DNA of 64,000 nucleotides, from NCBI RefSeq assembly GCF_008831285.2, contig NC_045149.1, positions 6,846,417 through 6,910,416 on the forward strand, given 5' to 3'. This document shows positions 1 to 21,425 of the stretch, one piece after another. A program made the position numbers and the translations under genes. This stretch comes from Nymphaea colorata (taxonomy: Eukaryota > Streptophyta > Magnoliopsida > Nymphaeales > Nymphaeaceae). Every line of letters starts with the position of its first letter. Position 1 is the stretch's first letter. Under the pieces are notes generated by a model, which saw only the letters and a program-made list of their open reading frames with translations, ran no database searches and was not told the origin of the DNA.

Positions 1-27
1 AAATCGGATTTTGAATTGAATTACAGG

Positions 28-475
28 TAGGGATGTCAATATATCTAATTTGAATCGGATATCTGACCGATCCGATCCGAAAAAACGGATATGGATAAAA
101 ATTTAATATCCGATTAAGAAATTGGATCGGATTCGGATTTAATAAATGACAGCCGATCGGATTCGATTCGGATGCGGATATACATGAATATCGGATCGGA
201 TTCGGATACGGATTCGAATCGGATTCAGTTTTAGACAAATATTCTCTATCTAATACTTGAAAAATAGCAAAATCCGGTTCAAAATTCGGATTCGGATATA
301 AATATAAAAATCGGATTCAGATTGTAAAATCGGATTTCGGATTCGGATTCGGATATAACTTTGCTTTATCCGAATTCGAATCTAAATCCGAATCCGAATA
401 TATGAATATCTGAAAAAACAGATATGGTTGAAGATGTATCCGATCCGAATCCGATCCATTGAAAAATCGACTCAT
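28..475. repeat. Degraded 'TCGGAT'-rich dispersed repeat, copy 1
   Basis: The segment opens with TAGGGATGTCAATA and is packed with short, imperfect direct and inverted repeats of ATCCGATCC / TCGGATTCGGAT. A related but more decayed copy lies at 832-1241. The shared opening motif and self-complementary interior suggest a non-autonomous DNA element or similar dispersed repeat. No matching right end or TSD is visible here, so the class is not fixed. Confidence 0.5.
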
Positions 476-831
476 TTATTGTGAATAAACAAAAACAGTT
501 ATTAGATTCATCTTTTTCAAAAAAGAAAACTATATAATAAATAATTGTAAAAAAATCCTAAAATTGTTCTAAAAGATGATGAGACCATGACTGGTAGCAT
601 CATTATCCAGGTTGATTCTATGACATGATCGTATAATCAAATAAATGGCAAAACAAATCAAATGCAGCTGGGGATATTGTACTGCGCCACTTTCTCGCCA
701 TTCAATAACGAGGAACATGAAAATTTGGCTCCATTTTCAAACAAAAAATAATTATTATTTTAGAATTTTTATCATATTTTTTCTGTTGATATGAAAATCA
801 ATGTGGACGTCAATAATTGTCTAATATAGAT

Positions 832-1241
832 TAGAGATGTCAATAAATTTAAATTAGATCCTATATCTGATCAAATTGTATAAAAATAAGATGTGAAAAA
901 ATTTTGATATCCAATTAAGAATTGGGATCAGATTCAGATACAAAAAATGACATCAGATCGGATTTAGATTCAGGTTTAATATTGATAGGATTCAGATTCA
1001 AATCAGATATAGTTTTAAATAAATATCCTATCCTCAAAGCCTGTAACATAGTGTAAATTCTGTTCAAATATTAGATTCATATATTCATCTATTGTGAATT
1101 CAGATTTCAAATTGGAATATGGTATACATTTTTCTGCATTGAAATTCTAATATAAATTCAAATCTGAATATGTAAATGGTCGAAAAAGCAAAAACGATAA
1201 AATATATATCGAATTTGAATCCAAATCTGTTAATATCCCTA
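832..1241. repeat. Degraded 'TCGGAT'-rich dispersed repeat, copy 2 with imperfect terminal inverted repeats
   Basis: The segment begins TAGAGATGTCAATA and ends TTAATATCCCTA, whose reverse complement is TAGGGATATTAA. The ends are therefore imperfect inverted repeats. The interior resembles copy 1 (28-475) with many substitutions. No TSD can be defined. It is probably an old miniature element. Confidence 0.45.
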
Positions 1242-10055
<8,814 letters not shown>

Positions 10056-11118
10056 ACCGCAGCATCATCCTTGGCCTCTTGTCAGGTCTTCCATTTGGAC
10101 CAACCCGTTACCGGGTTGTCACATTTTGTTTGTTAATGTGTGAGAAAGAAGCTCAAGGTTGGCAACTTTGAAGGCCGTTGACATTGATACTACATGCTGG
10201 ATGAAGGCTGGTTGTAGAGTTGAGTTTCTTCTATCCATTAGTTTGCTTTGTAGTTAAAACCAGTCATGATATTTGGAGAATACTTGCATCAAAACCTTAT
10301 TGATTCCAAATTTACTTGTATATTCACTCAACACCCATATTCCTGGAATTTTGAGCTTGGTTAAGTTGGATTTAATGTGTATCAGTATATGACAGACACG
10401 GAAATGCTGGTCTTTCAAGAAATCAGTATAAAACCTATCAGAGGTTTGACCGGGAACGCGGCGAACATGTCCATGCCAAGATCTGGTCTTACCTTTCATC
10501 AGGTCAGTCAAGGAAACCTACCAGCATGAGGTATGGTCCAATCTTGTGGTTGAAGTATTTATGCTAAAGGAACACTTAGCATTTATGCTCCAGAGCTAGC
10601 TTTTATGGATCGACTTTGCTAGGGGTTAAGCACGCGTGGACCAGCTTGTCTTGACTGGGCTCTACTCTTTAATGAGCCCTAAGGTGTAGACCTCACCAAG
10701 CCAATTGATCGAGTCCTACCCCCAACTTTTCCTAGTTATGCTGTTATTGGCAACTAGGTTGCACATTCCAAGAAGCAGGCATCCGCAAAGGTAGAAACGT
10801 GACCAATGGTCTGCTTGGACCCTACTGCGCATGGTCTAAAATGAGGGGGATGGAGTACGTTGGCCAGTCTTTCGGTTGGTAAAAATTGCTCGGGGTTTCC
10901 GTTGCTTATTGGAAAATGCACTGCTTAATATTGGCGCTCATTAAGTTATTCTTACTTACATTAGGAGAAACCTCTAGGCCTCTAGTATATAAGGAAAATC
11001 TTTTCTTTTTTTTTCCCTTCTCAACTGTTTGTTTTTTCCTTTTTTTTTTTCAACCACCCTCTCTATCTTTATGTTGGTGGATCTTATTAGGTAGGGAGGG
11101 AAAGAAATCCAATTTCGT

Positions 11119-11151
<33 letters not shown>

Positions 11152-11372
11152 AAACAAGTAGCTGTTAGACCTTCATATACTTTACTTTGATGATAATCAT
11201 ATGGGTGATTGACTCCAAGAAAATTAGACGGCAGAAATTGAATTGTAAATGTAGAAGTTAAGAGGGAAATATGTGAGTTTCTTTAATCCAAACCTCTCGT
11301 CTCCTTTGAGTGCTCTTTAGACTTTTGGAAAAACAACTCAACTTATATATTTGCAGTTTAATATTAGAACAA
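10056..11372. other. 3' UTR of RABH1 and intergenic DNA
   Basis: The first 200-300 bases after the stop are the probable 3' UTR. A T-rich stretch (11006-11053) and a (TA)n run (about 11120-11146) follow. No gene was recognised. Confidence 0.5.
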
Positions 11373-11650
11373 GGCGTCGGCCCGGTGCTTGTCCCCGGTT
11401 GAGCCAGGATTGGGCCATGAAATTAAGCTGGCCGACTTGGCCCGATAGCATATATAATAGAAAATTATATTTATTATATTATTTGTTCTTTGTTATAAGT
11501 ACCATATTTATATATTAAATATGACTATTTTTTTTTTTTTTTTTAATATTGGGTCCAGCCAAACCTAGATCTTGATGGCTGGCCCCAAGTACAAGCAACA
11601 GCCGGCCTAAGCCCAACTTCGAATCAGGTGGACAGGGTTGGCCCCATACT
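11373..11650. repeat. Diverged copy of the 'GGGCATCGGGCC' miniature-element family
   Basis: GC-rich ends containing GGCCCGGTGCTTGTCCC and the inverted GGGCCAGCC-type motifs enclose an AT-rich centre (about 11445-11530). This is the same plan as the intact copies at 18558-18813 and 19494-19755. The ends are too diverged to fix borders or a TSD. Confidence 0.45.
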
Positions 11651-12662
11651 CAATTCTATTTAACCAACCATCTAATCTCTTTAAAATTAAGTGTCTAGAT
11701 AAATGAAAGTCCCGCTAAAAGGCCTAGAAAATTGTTAAGGAATAATGCACCATAAGAAAAAATAATGCAACCAACCAGACCGTTAAGGAGCATGCATCTT
11801 GCATCAGGCCAAAGCATAAAAATTTAGTGCCACAAATAAAGGTTCGTTACAGAAAACGAAAAAGAATCTTACCATCAAGAAAACTCAAGTCCACAGGTTT
11901 ATTCATTGAGTCTCTTTGAAGAAATCAACGCCACTGGGGACACTATTAAATAATTGCTTTGCGGATCTCCAACTAGGGCCACGGTGGTGTCTCCCTTACC
12001 TAGAAAAGGAGCATGGCTGCCCTAAATTGTTTCGTGCTGCAACCATCTATGTCATCATTATCAACGGCAATATTATTGCATCTTTGAGTGATAATATCTT
12101 AGACTTGTTCATCATCGTCATGACTCGAATAACTGGCTTATGCCATATCAGATTCTCATTTGTTACACTAATCAAATTGACATTTCCTCTCCATTTTCTT
12201 CATGAACAAATGATTGCTATCTGAAAACCTTTAGTGTGTACTAAAAATTCAGCATCTGAAGCAAGACATGCTGCGGAGCGGTTAGGATCCATCAGATCGA
12301 GCAACAGTAAGTTTTGGGCAGAGTTGACAGACAGTCAGTACCTGTGCACAGAAGTATTTTTCTTTAATAAGGGTAGATGATAGCATCTGGTATTATAGGA
12401 GTAGTTCCACAGCAAAAGTTTCCATGGATAATAATAGTCTTGAATTAAACCTACTGCTACCTGCACTGTCTTCGTTTTATTGCGACTTTTTAGTTGTCAG
12501 ATAGGATTGTAGAATGACATACATCGGTTCCGATCGGTCACCACTAGACATTTGCAGATCATAAATTTCAGATCAAGTGATTATATGTTTGAACTAATCT
12601 TCCTAACCAGATCCCTAAGTTTCGGCCTAAATTTAACCATCAGTTGTTGGCATGTCAATGGA

Positions 12663-12932
12663 TGGCTGCACAATGAGTCGAGCTCGCTCAAGTTAAATTG
12701 TGTGCTCGGAACGTTAAACAAGTCAAGTTTGAATTGTAAATACTCGATTCAGCTCGACTATGTAATGAATGCTGAAAAATATGGGGAGAATAGTTAAACG
12801 AGTAGCAACTAATGAGTTAAATGAGTTAATAACAATGCATGCTTAACAAAAACAAGTTAAATGAATCAAGATATTGTCGAGTAGAGCTTTAGCCTGTTTT
12901 GTGGAGCTCGACTCGGCTCATGTGCAGTCCTA
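12663..12932. mobile_element. hAT-type miniature element, 'GAGCTCGA' family, 270 bp
   Basis: The left end TGGCTGCACAATGAG and the right end CTCATGTGCAGTCCTA are inverted repeats. Flanking 8-bp sequences TCAATGGA (12655-12662) and TCAATGGG (12933-12940) agree at 7 of 8 positions, fitting a hAT target duplication. The interior repeats GAGTCGAGCTCG and ACGAGTTAAAT motifs. There is no coding capacity. Confidence 0.75.
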
Positions 12933-12940
12933 TCAATGGG

Positions 12941-15170
12941 CATGTCCGGTTCAGTCTTCTGTCATTGAAGACAACATTGATTCAGCTATATGAATGCTTT
13001 AGCACTATTCAACAGGCAAATCCTGCACATGCCCATGGCATAGAAGAGTGCAATATATGTGTGAGAGAGAGAGAGTCAGTCAATGCAGGGATGGAGGCAG
13101 GTGTGGGCTACATGTGGGTAATTGCTTACATGGAGTCAAATTTATTTTTATATTGATATTTCTGAATAATTTTTCTTATTTATATATTAATACCCTTTAA
13201 AAATTTTAAATTTTTATAGATAAGTACCTATTAGCAACAATTTTCTTACTCCGCCCCCTTGAGTCAATGCATAGTACATAGTAGTGACAACCAGCTGCAA
13301 CTGTTGAAACTTACGGCACTTGTATCAGGTTCGGTGCACCTAATATAATTAATGGTGACGTTTGGAAGCACCACTTTACTGCTATCACATCCGATGCGCA
13401 ATCTAGGTCACAAGAAGGAGACTTGGCTCTAGTGATCACACGCATTCGTGCCCGCACAGACATGTGTAATCGTATTAATTAAGTAATTATAAAGCCTATG
13501 TCCATTAATTGCAAGTGTTAATTAATGGTTAACAATGTGTCATGTCACATATAAAAGTTAATTGATTTTTTTGTTTTGAATAAATTCTATCTAAAAAATC
13601 TTCATTTTTCAGAATCAAGAGTTGGTTGGCTCACGAGCTACCGCTGATCTTTTTTTTTTCTAATTAAGAATAAGTCGACGTGTGTGAAAATTACTCGATT
13701 CGACATATTTTCTCTTTTAATGATTGAAACATGTCTACAAGGCTATGTAATAGGTGAAAAACAGCGTTTAAACATGCACTCAGAGGCCTCGAAAACTTTC
13801 TGGCTCAGACTGTTATTAAATCCACATAGCTTTTACATGGTTATGTATGCCTTTATACTTAATCTAATCTTGCGAATACTATAGTATAATTTAAAGAAGA
13901 TAAACTATGTCAAAATTTGCAAGTATTTTGTTTTTGAATATGGATTTAAAACATACAAAAGATCAACAGTTCATGTGATTGTTACAAACTTGATAATAAA
14001 AAAAAAAGTTTTTCAAATATATTTCAACAAAAAATAGTTGGCTCAGGTTAAAAACTCGTCGTGAAAAGACAAGTTTGTAATTTGATTTTTATGGGTATTA
14101 TATGTCTGCAGTCTTAAAGTGGTGGGTTTGGTACCTAAGTTGAATGATGCATCGAGATTACGGCTATGACACCGAAATTACCTAAGACCGTGAAGGAGGA
14201 AAAATGGATTGGAGGCGAGGAGATGAGGGTTTTTAGAACTCTTTTATGATAGAAGTGCATTTTTGCATTTGGATTAAGAAAGAAGCGTGACAACTGTTCC
14301 AGTCTAAATTAAAGGCTTGAGCTTTATGTGGCCTTGTCATTAGAAAAAAGATGATGAAAAGATCATCGAGAACGCATGAGATTCATGCTGCAGAATAGAC
14401 AAATGCCAACTTGCTTCTTAATGTGGAGACATTTACTTATAATTAATTAATTACAGATTAGTGGCATAATTTCAAATTACATAGTCTAAACGGTCAGCTC
14501 CAAAATCACATGCAAATATGAGAGAGAGAGAGAGAGAGAGAGAGACTTATTGGTCTTTATTGCGAAAGTAGAAATTAGGTTGTCATTCATTTTATTTCTT
14601 TATATCATTCAATGTTAATTATCTTAATTTGAGTTGCCAATGTATTGATGAAAGCATACTAAACATAAAAGGAAGCACGCAAGGCCGATTCCCTAATAAA
14701 TTTTTTATAATGGATGCTTTATGACTTTGTTGTGCTTACACGCTTCATTATCATCCCCTCAAGCACAGTTATTGCATTCAACTGAATCTAATTATTTTTT
14801 TTTTCTGTTGGTAATTTGTGAATTTGATCTGTTTAATCTTTCCTAAAACTATGGCTCTGCTCTACCACATATTTAGTAGCAAATACTTTTTTAAAAAAAA
14901 AAAACTTTTTGTTAACTTCTGATCTTGCTGTTGGAAACAAGCCGGAATTTACTTGTTCGGATTGTCGCCAAACGTCATTAACCTCTGTCCCCTTAACGAC
15001 CTTTCGTTGTTTCTGCCGATCACAATACCCTACCAATTCAAATGAGAACATTCGCCACCTGATTTTGCTTCCAACGGAACGAGTCAAATGCGGAAAATCT
15101 TCAACTTTGCGCATCAATAGCGTCACCCTCCCCCTCTTAATTTCTAAAACGAGTATGAAAGTCTATCGTT
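12941..15170. other. Intergenic DNA with no recognisable gene
   Basis: Mostly AT-rich sequence. A (GA)n microsatellite sits at about 14519-14545. Short open frames are present but show no family motif, splice structure or coding bias that I could recognise. Confidence 0.5.
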
Positions 15171-16330
15171 GAAGGAGGCAAAAATTATACCATACATTTA
15201 TAAACTTAGTATCTTAAAAAATCCGTATATCTCAACTCAAACTCTTTTTTGCATAATGGTGACCTTAGATTTGAGATTCTCAAATTCACAATTCGCTAGA
15301 ACCAGAGAATCAAACGGCTCCTAACAAGTACAGGTCGATGCAACACTCTGAATTTCACTTTCTTGCGCTGCCATCTACGTGGCCTCGACTATAACCATCC
15401 GCCAAGATTACATCTTAGAAGAAAGCGATGGTTTCAGCTGCATCCCGTATAGTTTTTCCCACAAATTTCGCAGCAGATTTAAGATCGATTTTCAAACCGA
15501 TACGACGCCTCGGGAGCTCCGACTCGTTTCTCAAACCCCACTCAGGACAAGCGCGTCAAAGCCCGTGACGAACAACGTTCAGGAAAAAGAACATCAAGGA
15601 CGGAAATAGCCTTCGCTCCAGCTCGTTCCCGTGCTTTTTCTGCCCTTTGACTTCCGAGGGTGACGGTCAGTGGGGGGCAGAGAAGAACAAGCCGACGCCA
15701 GAGCTTTCGTGGAAAAGTGACGAAGATACCACCTTCACACCATCACTTCCGTCACGCCACCGAAGTCAAAGGCCAATTTCGTCAAATCAAACGAGCCGGC
15801 GATCCCCGAAGGACGAAAGCTTTAACCCATTAAATTGCTCGTGCAGTCTCGGTGGATCCACTAAATCCAGCCCCAGGCTTGTCCTCGTCCCGTCCGAGCA
15901 ACAGGAAGACAATTTACTTTTGTATCCCTCGACCCAGATAGCCGTATCCGCCCTGGCCTGGGTCCATTTGACTGAGTTCAGGCGTCGAGCCATCCCCAGC
16001 TTTGACGCTGTTTTCCCTCGGCAATGAGCGGACCCGGGGCGAGTTGGGTGGACCGGGCTAGGAGACCTCCTTCACTTGGTTCCGACCAAACCGCCCAGCC
16101 ACGGCCACTACACTAAGTCGTCCATGCCATCAAAAAACAGGGGCACCGTGGTCATCTGAAGACAGAGAGGCGCACGAGTATTCATCCGGATTCATCGGCG
16201 TGAATGGGTGTTCTTTTTCTCCGAAACTTTTTTGTCAATCTTTTGTACATACACCGTGAGAAGAAAATCCACGGAGGGATTTTTCGTGGAAAAAAAAAAT
16301 GAGAAATCAAGGAGGAGGAGAACAGAGGGA
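15171..16330. other. Intergenic DNA, GC-richer from about 15,350, including the probable 3' UTR of the OCTOPUS-like gene
   Basis: Base composition rises in GC toward the minus-strand gene. Open frames on both strands (for example 15647-16027) carry no recognised motif. The part next to 16330 is probably the 3' UTR of the neighbouring minus-strand gene. Confidence 0.4.
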
Positions 16331-17164
16331 TTAGGGGAATTTTCCGAAATCTGAGAGCTTCCTGGATCGATTGCAGGAGAGGTACTTGCCTTGAAGGGAA
16401 ACCCTAATTTCGGGGGAGTACGGTGCACGGTCACGGCCGGCGGACTCCTGGTGGCGGCCCTTCGGGCACGGCCGCATCAACGGGCTGAGGCAGAAGGCGA
16501 AGCCCGAGGGATTGTGCTGCAGAATACGCCGTCTCGCTCCTGGAAACGTCGTGGTCACCGCCGTCGTGATCGCCTCTGGCGTCCGCCGCACGCCAGCGGA
16601 GTCGCTGAAGTAGCCGGCGTCGTCGCCCGATTCGTCGCCGTCTCCCTCCCTCGCCACCGGAGACATCCCGCAATCCCTCCGCCGGCATGCAGTGCGGCCA
16701 CCTCCGGCGGGGAAGAGGCGCGATTTCTTGTGCCGGACGGGCAGGATCAAGGAAAGCCACGAGGAGGAGACCCTGGGGGGATCGTCTCTCGGCTTCTCGC
16801 GCTCCGGCCGGCCGCCGAAGATCGCGGAGAGGAAGGAGAAGCGCTTCTCCTTCTTGAGGGCGGGATCGGGGTTCCGGTACTTGGAACGCTTCTTCTTGCT
16901 CGTCGTCCTGGAGGCGTTGAGCTGCGGGGTGCTGAAGAAGAGGCTTTCCCGGTCGCGGCGGGAGACGTAGGGAGAAACGGATCTCGGGAAGGAGAAGGGG
17001 AGCTGCTCCGAGCACGAAGTGTCTGTGGCGGAGGAGCAGCGCTCCGCCGACGAGGGCGTTCCGAGCCGCTCCCTCTCCGCCACCACCGCCTCCAGCCGCT
17101 CCCTCAAGCACGCCGCGCACACGCCCACTCTGCCCGGCTCGAACGGGTGGAACCTGCACCTCAT
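16331..17164 (-). CDS. OCTOPUS-like (DUF740-type) plant protein, single exon
   Basis: An intronless 277-aa frame. It opens with a Cys/His motif, CRFHPFEPGRVGVCAACLRE (residues 3-22), followed by RLEAVV; this HP...GxCxxCLxERL pattern is typical of OCTOPUS and related proteins. Further blocks look conserved in the family: KRFSFLSAIFGG (about 107-118), SSWLSLILPVRHKKS (133-147), a C-RRRDCGMSP block (about 160-170), and the C-terminal NRSRKLSDFG. Family knowledge: OCTOPUS proteins are plant-specific, membrane-associated regulators, best known in phloem development. The role of this short member is not known to me. The start is the ATG just before the Cys motif. Purine-rich sequence on the coding strand upstream may be the 5' UTR. 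The coding region is GC-rich, which also creates long spurious frames on the other strand. The family call rests on motif recall, not a search. Confidence 0.65.
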   Translation of the reverse strand: MRCRFHPFEPGRVGVCAACLRERLEAVVAERERLGTPSSAERCSSATDTSCSEQLPFSFPRSVSPYVSRRDRESLFFSTPQLNASRTTSKKKRSKYRNPDPALKKEKRFSFLSAIFGGRPEREKPRDDPPRVSSSWLSLILPVRHKKSRLFPAGGGRTACRRRDCGMSPVAREGDGDESGDDAGYFSDSAGVRRTPEAITTAVTTTFPGARRRILQHNPSGFAFCLSPLMRPCPKGRHQESAGRDRAPYSPEIRVSLQGKYLSCNRSRKLSDFGKFP

Positions 17165-18549
17165 TCCTCTCTCTCTCTCGCTCTCTGCGACGTCTGCTGA
17201 TGGACGGGCAATTCAAGGACGGACAGAAGGAGAGCCGAGCCGCAGAGGGGCTAAAAAAAGAGGGGCCTTCTCCTCGATACGAAAATACCCTTGGTCCTTT
17301 ATATTATTACGGGAAAGCCACTCCTTAACTAAAGCTGGTCGACGCTACTTATTAGGAGGAGACGATTTTTGACTATTTCAATGACCAAAATACCCTTACT
17401 CTTAACGCGAACACCGTGAGAGAGAGCTCTCAAATCTGAACTCAAACATCGAGGAAAAAATTTTCATGTGATCCATCACATATATTCCATCTCGGAATAT
17501 TTAAATGTGTTCACCTTAGTTTTTTTATGTTTTACGAAGTTCATCTGATATTTTTTTTAAAGATGCTTCTTGCGGACCAAGTTGGTAGTTAATTTTCAAA
17601 TTCTATTCACTTCTCCCATCTGGAATCTATCGTCTCCATATGTGGTGGAAATCTTTGATGTGATTTAATTGGTCGTTTAGATTGTTAAACCAAAGGTAAG
17701 ATAGTGAAGTTAAATGCGTAAATTAGATGGATCAAGTGGTCATTAATTTCCAACGAATTAAAGCTGCACGGGATGAAGCGTAACTCTAGATCTGCCCATT
17801 TAGACTTTGACTGACAACTTTATTTGCCGATGACTTCGAACAGTGGATACAGTCTTCCTCGGTTGGTTGGTTATTAGTGAAGCAGGTGAACGCTTTCTGG
17901 AACTCAATCACTCCCGCTTTGAAAAGAGAACCTTCGTAAAAATAAGTTGGTTTTCCATAGGAAAGATTTCCCGGCACCGGAAAGGGAAAAGAAGGGGAAT
18001 CCAAATTGCCATGTGAAAGCTTTTCGTATGAAAAGTTAACATTTTTAAGAGATTCTGTTTTTGGTTTTCTCATAATTTACTGTTCTTCTCTTTACAACTT
18101 TGGAAATTTTGCACTCTCACGTTCGCAACAGTTGGCAAAAGTGGTGTTTTATGCTTTAACTTTTAACCATTTTTTTCAAGAAGACATAAAATGGCACATA
18201 AGGTCATAGAGAACAGTCAGTCCTGTCACCAAATCCAGAAGCCTGTATCTAGAACTTCAAAGGCAAGCTGATAGAGACTTCAATTTCTTTTTCTGGTTCA
18301 ATTAACTTGGTGAAGAAGATGGGTGTTCTTCTAGACACCCAAAATAAGTTTTTGGGTATCTTTTATAGAAATAACTGATGTGAGTTTTTATAAATAAAAA
18401 GGGCATTTAATAACTAGACATATAGTCAGGGTTTCATATTCCATAACCTAAGCCGAAGCAAATAAATTATTCGGGTATGTGAGAGGCTAATGTCACTGCC
18501 CACTGCCCAATGAAGGCTGAAGCCTCCCCCTTTCCCCATCATAACAGAG
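17165..18549. other. Intergenic DNA upstream of the OCTOPUS-like gene
   Basis: The first few hundred bases probably hold the minus-strand promoter and leader; a TATA-like AATATAAA on the minus strand lies near 17300. No other gene was recognised. Confidence 0.4.
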
Positions 18550-18557
18550 TTCAGGAC

Positions 18558-18813
18558 TAAGCTTGGGCATCGGGCTGGTCGGGGCCTGGCCCGACCATTA
18601 AAATCTGAGCCTGAACCCAACGGGCTCGGCCCGATTAAATTAAAAATACATATATATAAAATAATATACAAATGTAATTAATTATAATAAAATATTATAT
18701 ACATTAATAAAATAAATATCGAAAACAAATTATCGGGCCCGCCCAGTGGCCTTTTTTCTAGGCTCGGGCCAGGTACCAGCCTGCGGCCCAGGCTGGCCCG
18801 GTGCCCAGCCTTA
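18558..18813. mobile_element. hAT-type miniature element, 'GGGCATCGGGC' family, 256 bp, intact ends
   Basis: The left end is TAAGCTTGGGCATCGGGC. The right end GCCCGGTGCCCAGCCTTA is its inverted repeat with a few mismatches. Perfect 8-bp duplications TTCAGGAC flank it (18550-18557 and 18814-18821). GC-rich arms enclose an AT-rich centre. It is non-coding. Confidence 0.85.
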
Positions 18814-18821
18814 TTCAGGAC

Positions 18822-19485
18822 TTCTTTTGATGTCTCAAGGTGAAGCCATCACTATGCTTCAACTTATATATCGGTACCATCCTCCTCCTTTATAGCATAG
18901 GGAGCTAATACTACCACAGTTTTTTTGAAATGGTGACTGGTCGCCTGCCTTGCCCCATCAATTTCACTAACCTCCTCAAGGGATCAAGCAACTCAAATAT
19001 TCATGTTGGTACACTTAAATGGTTTTAATACTGCTTCCGAGGTTTAGACAGTCACTAGGAGGTTTGGCATAGCTTGTCAAACTAGCAATTTGTAGGAAAA
19101 AAAACTTCCTACTTCAATTCTACCACGGATCAACCGTATGTGCACATCAATGGAGTCGTAGACCCTAGAAGCAAAGGAAAGAAAGAAAAGAGAAAGCCTT
19201 CACAATCTCACCTAATAGAAGGACGGCCTCATGTTAGATTCTAATAGGTGTCAACCAAACATAAAAAGTCAAGAGAGTCCATGACCCCGAGGGCAAGGGA
19301 AAGAAGGGGAGGGAGAAGGGTTGGCTTCTAGATCCTTAGTGAAAGAGGTCTTAGAAATAAAAGAAGGTTCTAGATCCTTAGTGAAAAGGGTTCTAAAAAA
19401 AAAAAGAAAATGTGAGTAAGTAAACCTAATTGAAAAGACATTGCGTTTTATATCACATATGCCATCACCCCCATTAGATCACATA
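18822..19485. other. Intergenic DNA between two miniature elements
   Basis: No gene was seen. A short imperfect direct repeat, TTCTAGATCCTTAGTGAAA, occurs twice (about 19325 and 19367). Confidence 0.5.
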
Positions 19486-19493
19486 TTTGTGTG

Positions 19494-19755
19494 CAAGCCT
19501 GGGCATCGGGCCAGCCCGATACTCGAAATCCGAGCTCAAGCCCAAGCGAACCATTAAAACCCGAGCCCGGCCTGGGCCCAGCCTGATTAAATTAAGAAAA
19601 TATATTTTTAACATAAAATAATATATAAATATAATTAATTGTAATAAAAAATTATCTAGTCCACCTGAGCTTATAAGGCCCAACCTGCCTTTTTTATGGG
19701 GCTAGGCCCGACTCGAGCAGTATCCGCCGGTGGCCTGGCCCGATGCCCAACCTTA
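19494..19755. mobile_element. hAT-type miniature element, 'GGGCATCGGGC' family, 262 bp
   Basis: Ends CAAGCCTGGGCATCGGGCC and GGCCCGATGCCCAACCTTA are inverted repeats. Flanking octamers TTTGTGTG (19486-19493) and CTTGTGCG (19756-19763) match at 6 of 8 positions. The internal AT-rich core (ATTAAATTAA... / TATAATTAATTGTAATAAAA) aligns with the copy at 18558-18813, in the same orientation. Confidence 0.75.
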
Positions 19756-19763
19756 CTTGTGCG

Positions 19764-21182
19764 TTTCTTTATTTCTTTAAAATATACCATACCATCCCTA
19801 TTGGTGCTGGTATTTTTATAAGTATACAACAACGGATAACTTTGTGGACAATATTCATTTGTGTATGCTTTTTCTTTGTTGATGTTCACAAATCCATTTG
19901 TTTGGTGACCCTAGTTTCCCTTACTACACGTGCTTTCTCTTTCTCACTCTCTCTATCTTTCTCTTATTTGTAAATTAAATCATAAAGAAATCGATCAAGC
20001 AGCTGCACGACTTCAGCATCAGTATGGTCATTTTTATATTATTTATCCACTAAGACGCTGTCCATCTTTTAGTATAATACAACTCCAAGAAGGAAGATCC
20101 AAAAGTAAGTGATTTAGTCAAAACTGCTAATCTTCTTCCCTACTTTTCTGTCAGCCAATTCTTGTTATGTTCTACCAATGGAGGAGAGGAGAAAGATTTT
20201 TCTTTTTTTTTTAGTATAATTACACTAAACTTTTTCTGTTTCACTATGTGAAGCAGGATAAAAATTAATTAAAATGAAGGCATATAGATGGATCATCGAT
20301 AATTTTTCTTTACTTGTACGTGTTTATTTGCTGAAATAAAAAGTTGTTCTATGAGTATGATCCAGAGCAACTTTACACAAACACGCCATATGGCCCCTTG
20401 ATTCCATAAAGTCCGGACACCAAGTATCTTATTTTTTTTATTTTTTAATTTTTTAGAACAAACTAAAGTTTTATAGCAAGAATTTATTGAAGGGTATATA
20501 AAATGAATGCTATCAACAATGAGAATTTGTGGGCACAAAGTTTAGCCCTTAGACCAATATAATCAGTTGGTTCACAAATAAATATGCAGCAAATAATTTT
20601 TTTGGTAACATCTCACCTTGAAAAGTAAAATCTTTCCATATTATCAAATGAAAAATTGAAATGCCATTGCATACAAAGCTGGAGTTAGATTGGGATGTCA
20701 CCGTAAGAATTTCTCTAGCTAAATGAAAATTTTTCCATTTCTTTAAACAAGGAAAGCATTCATGCCTAAACATTTGATCTGGATTGAAGCACTGCCCTTT
20801 CCTGCAGTGGACAGAACTTGCAGAAACCGATCATACATGCGCTGATCCCAGCATATATACCACGCCGATCAACAGAGGCAGCCCCGTTCCAGAGTTGCAG
20901 AACTCCATTAATGGCGGCACCTTCAGATGCCCAGTGGAACTCTTAGGAAGGCGACGTTCAGAGTGGGCTGCTTGGTGCTGTATGGCAATTGAAAAGAGCA
21001 GGGTACGAAGCTATAAAAAGTAAATGAGGAAGAAGAAAAGTCGAAGCTGCTTGGCTTTGTGCTTTTAAATTTATGCACGCTTGCAGGCTAAAGTCTTGCA
21101 ACAATAAATACCCGTTGTGCTGCACTTTCCTCTTTCTGCCTTTTCTTTGAAAACTATGCACACTAACCCCCTCGGTCCACGC

Positions 21183-21183
<1 letters not shown>
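19764..21183. other. Intergenic DNA with no recognisable gene
   Basis: AT-rich sequence with scattered short open frames on both strands. None has a recognised motif or supporting splice signals. Confidence 0.5.

Positions 21184-21185
<2 letters not shown>

Positions 21186-21272
<87 letters not shown>
21186..21272. repeat. Compound microsatellite (TA)n(GA)n
   Basis: About 60 bp of alternating AT is followed by about 28 bp of GA. The GA run leads directly into the tandem duplication at 21275-21531. Confidence 0.95.
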
Positions 21273-21274
<2 letters not shown>

Positions 21275-21281
<7 letters not shown>

Positions 21282-21383
21282 TGACAAACAACCTACTCGA
21301 GCTACCAATCATGGGAAAGAAATTCCTATCAAGTTTTCTTTTAATTTACAAAGAGGCTTTTCCAATGAAAACATTTACACATC

Positions 21384-21425
<42 letters not shown>

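Noticed and set aside
15647-16027. 126-aa plus-strand frame as a possible gene
   Set aside because: No family motif and no supporting signals; it lies in the likely 3' region of the neighbouring minus-strand gene.
16391-17216. Large open frames overlapping the OCTOPUS-like gene on both strands
   Set aside because: They are shadows of a GC-rich coding region. Only the 277-aa minus frame has family motifs and a proper start and end.
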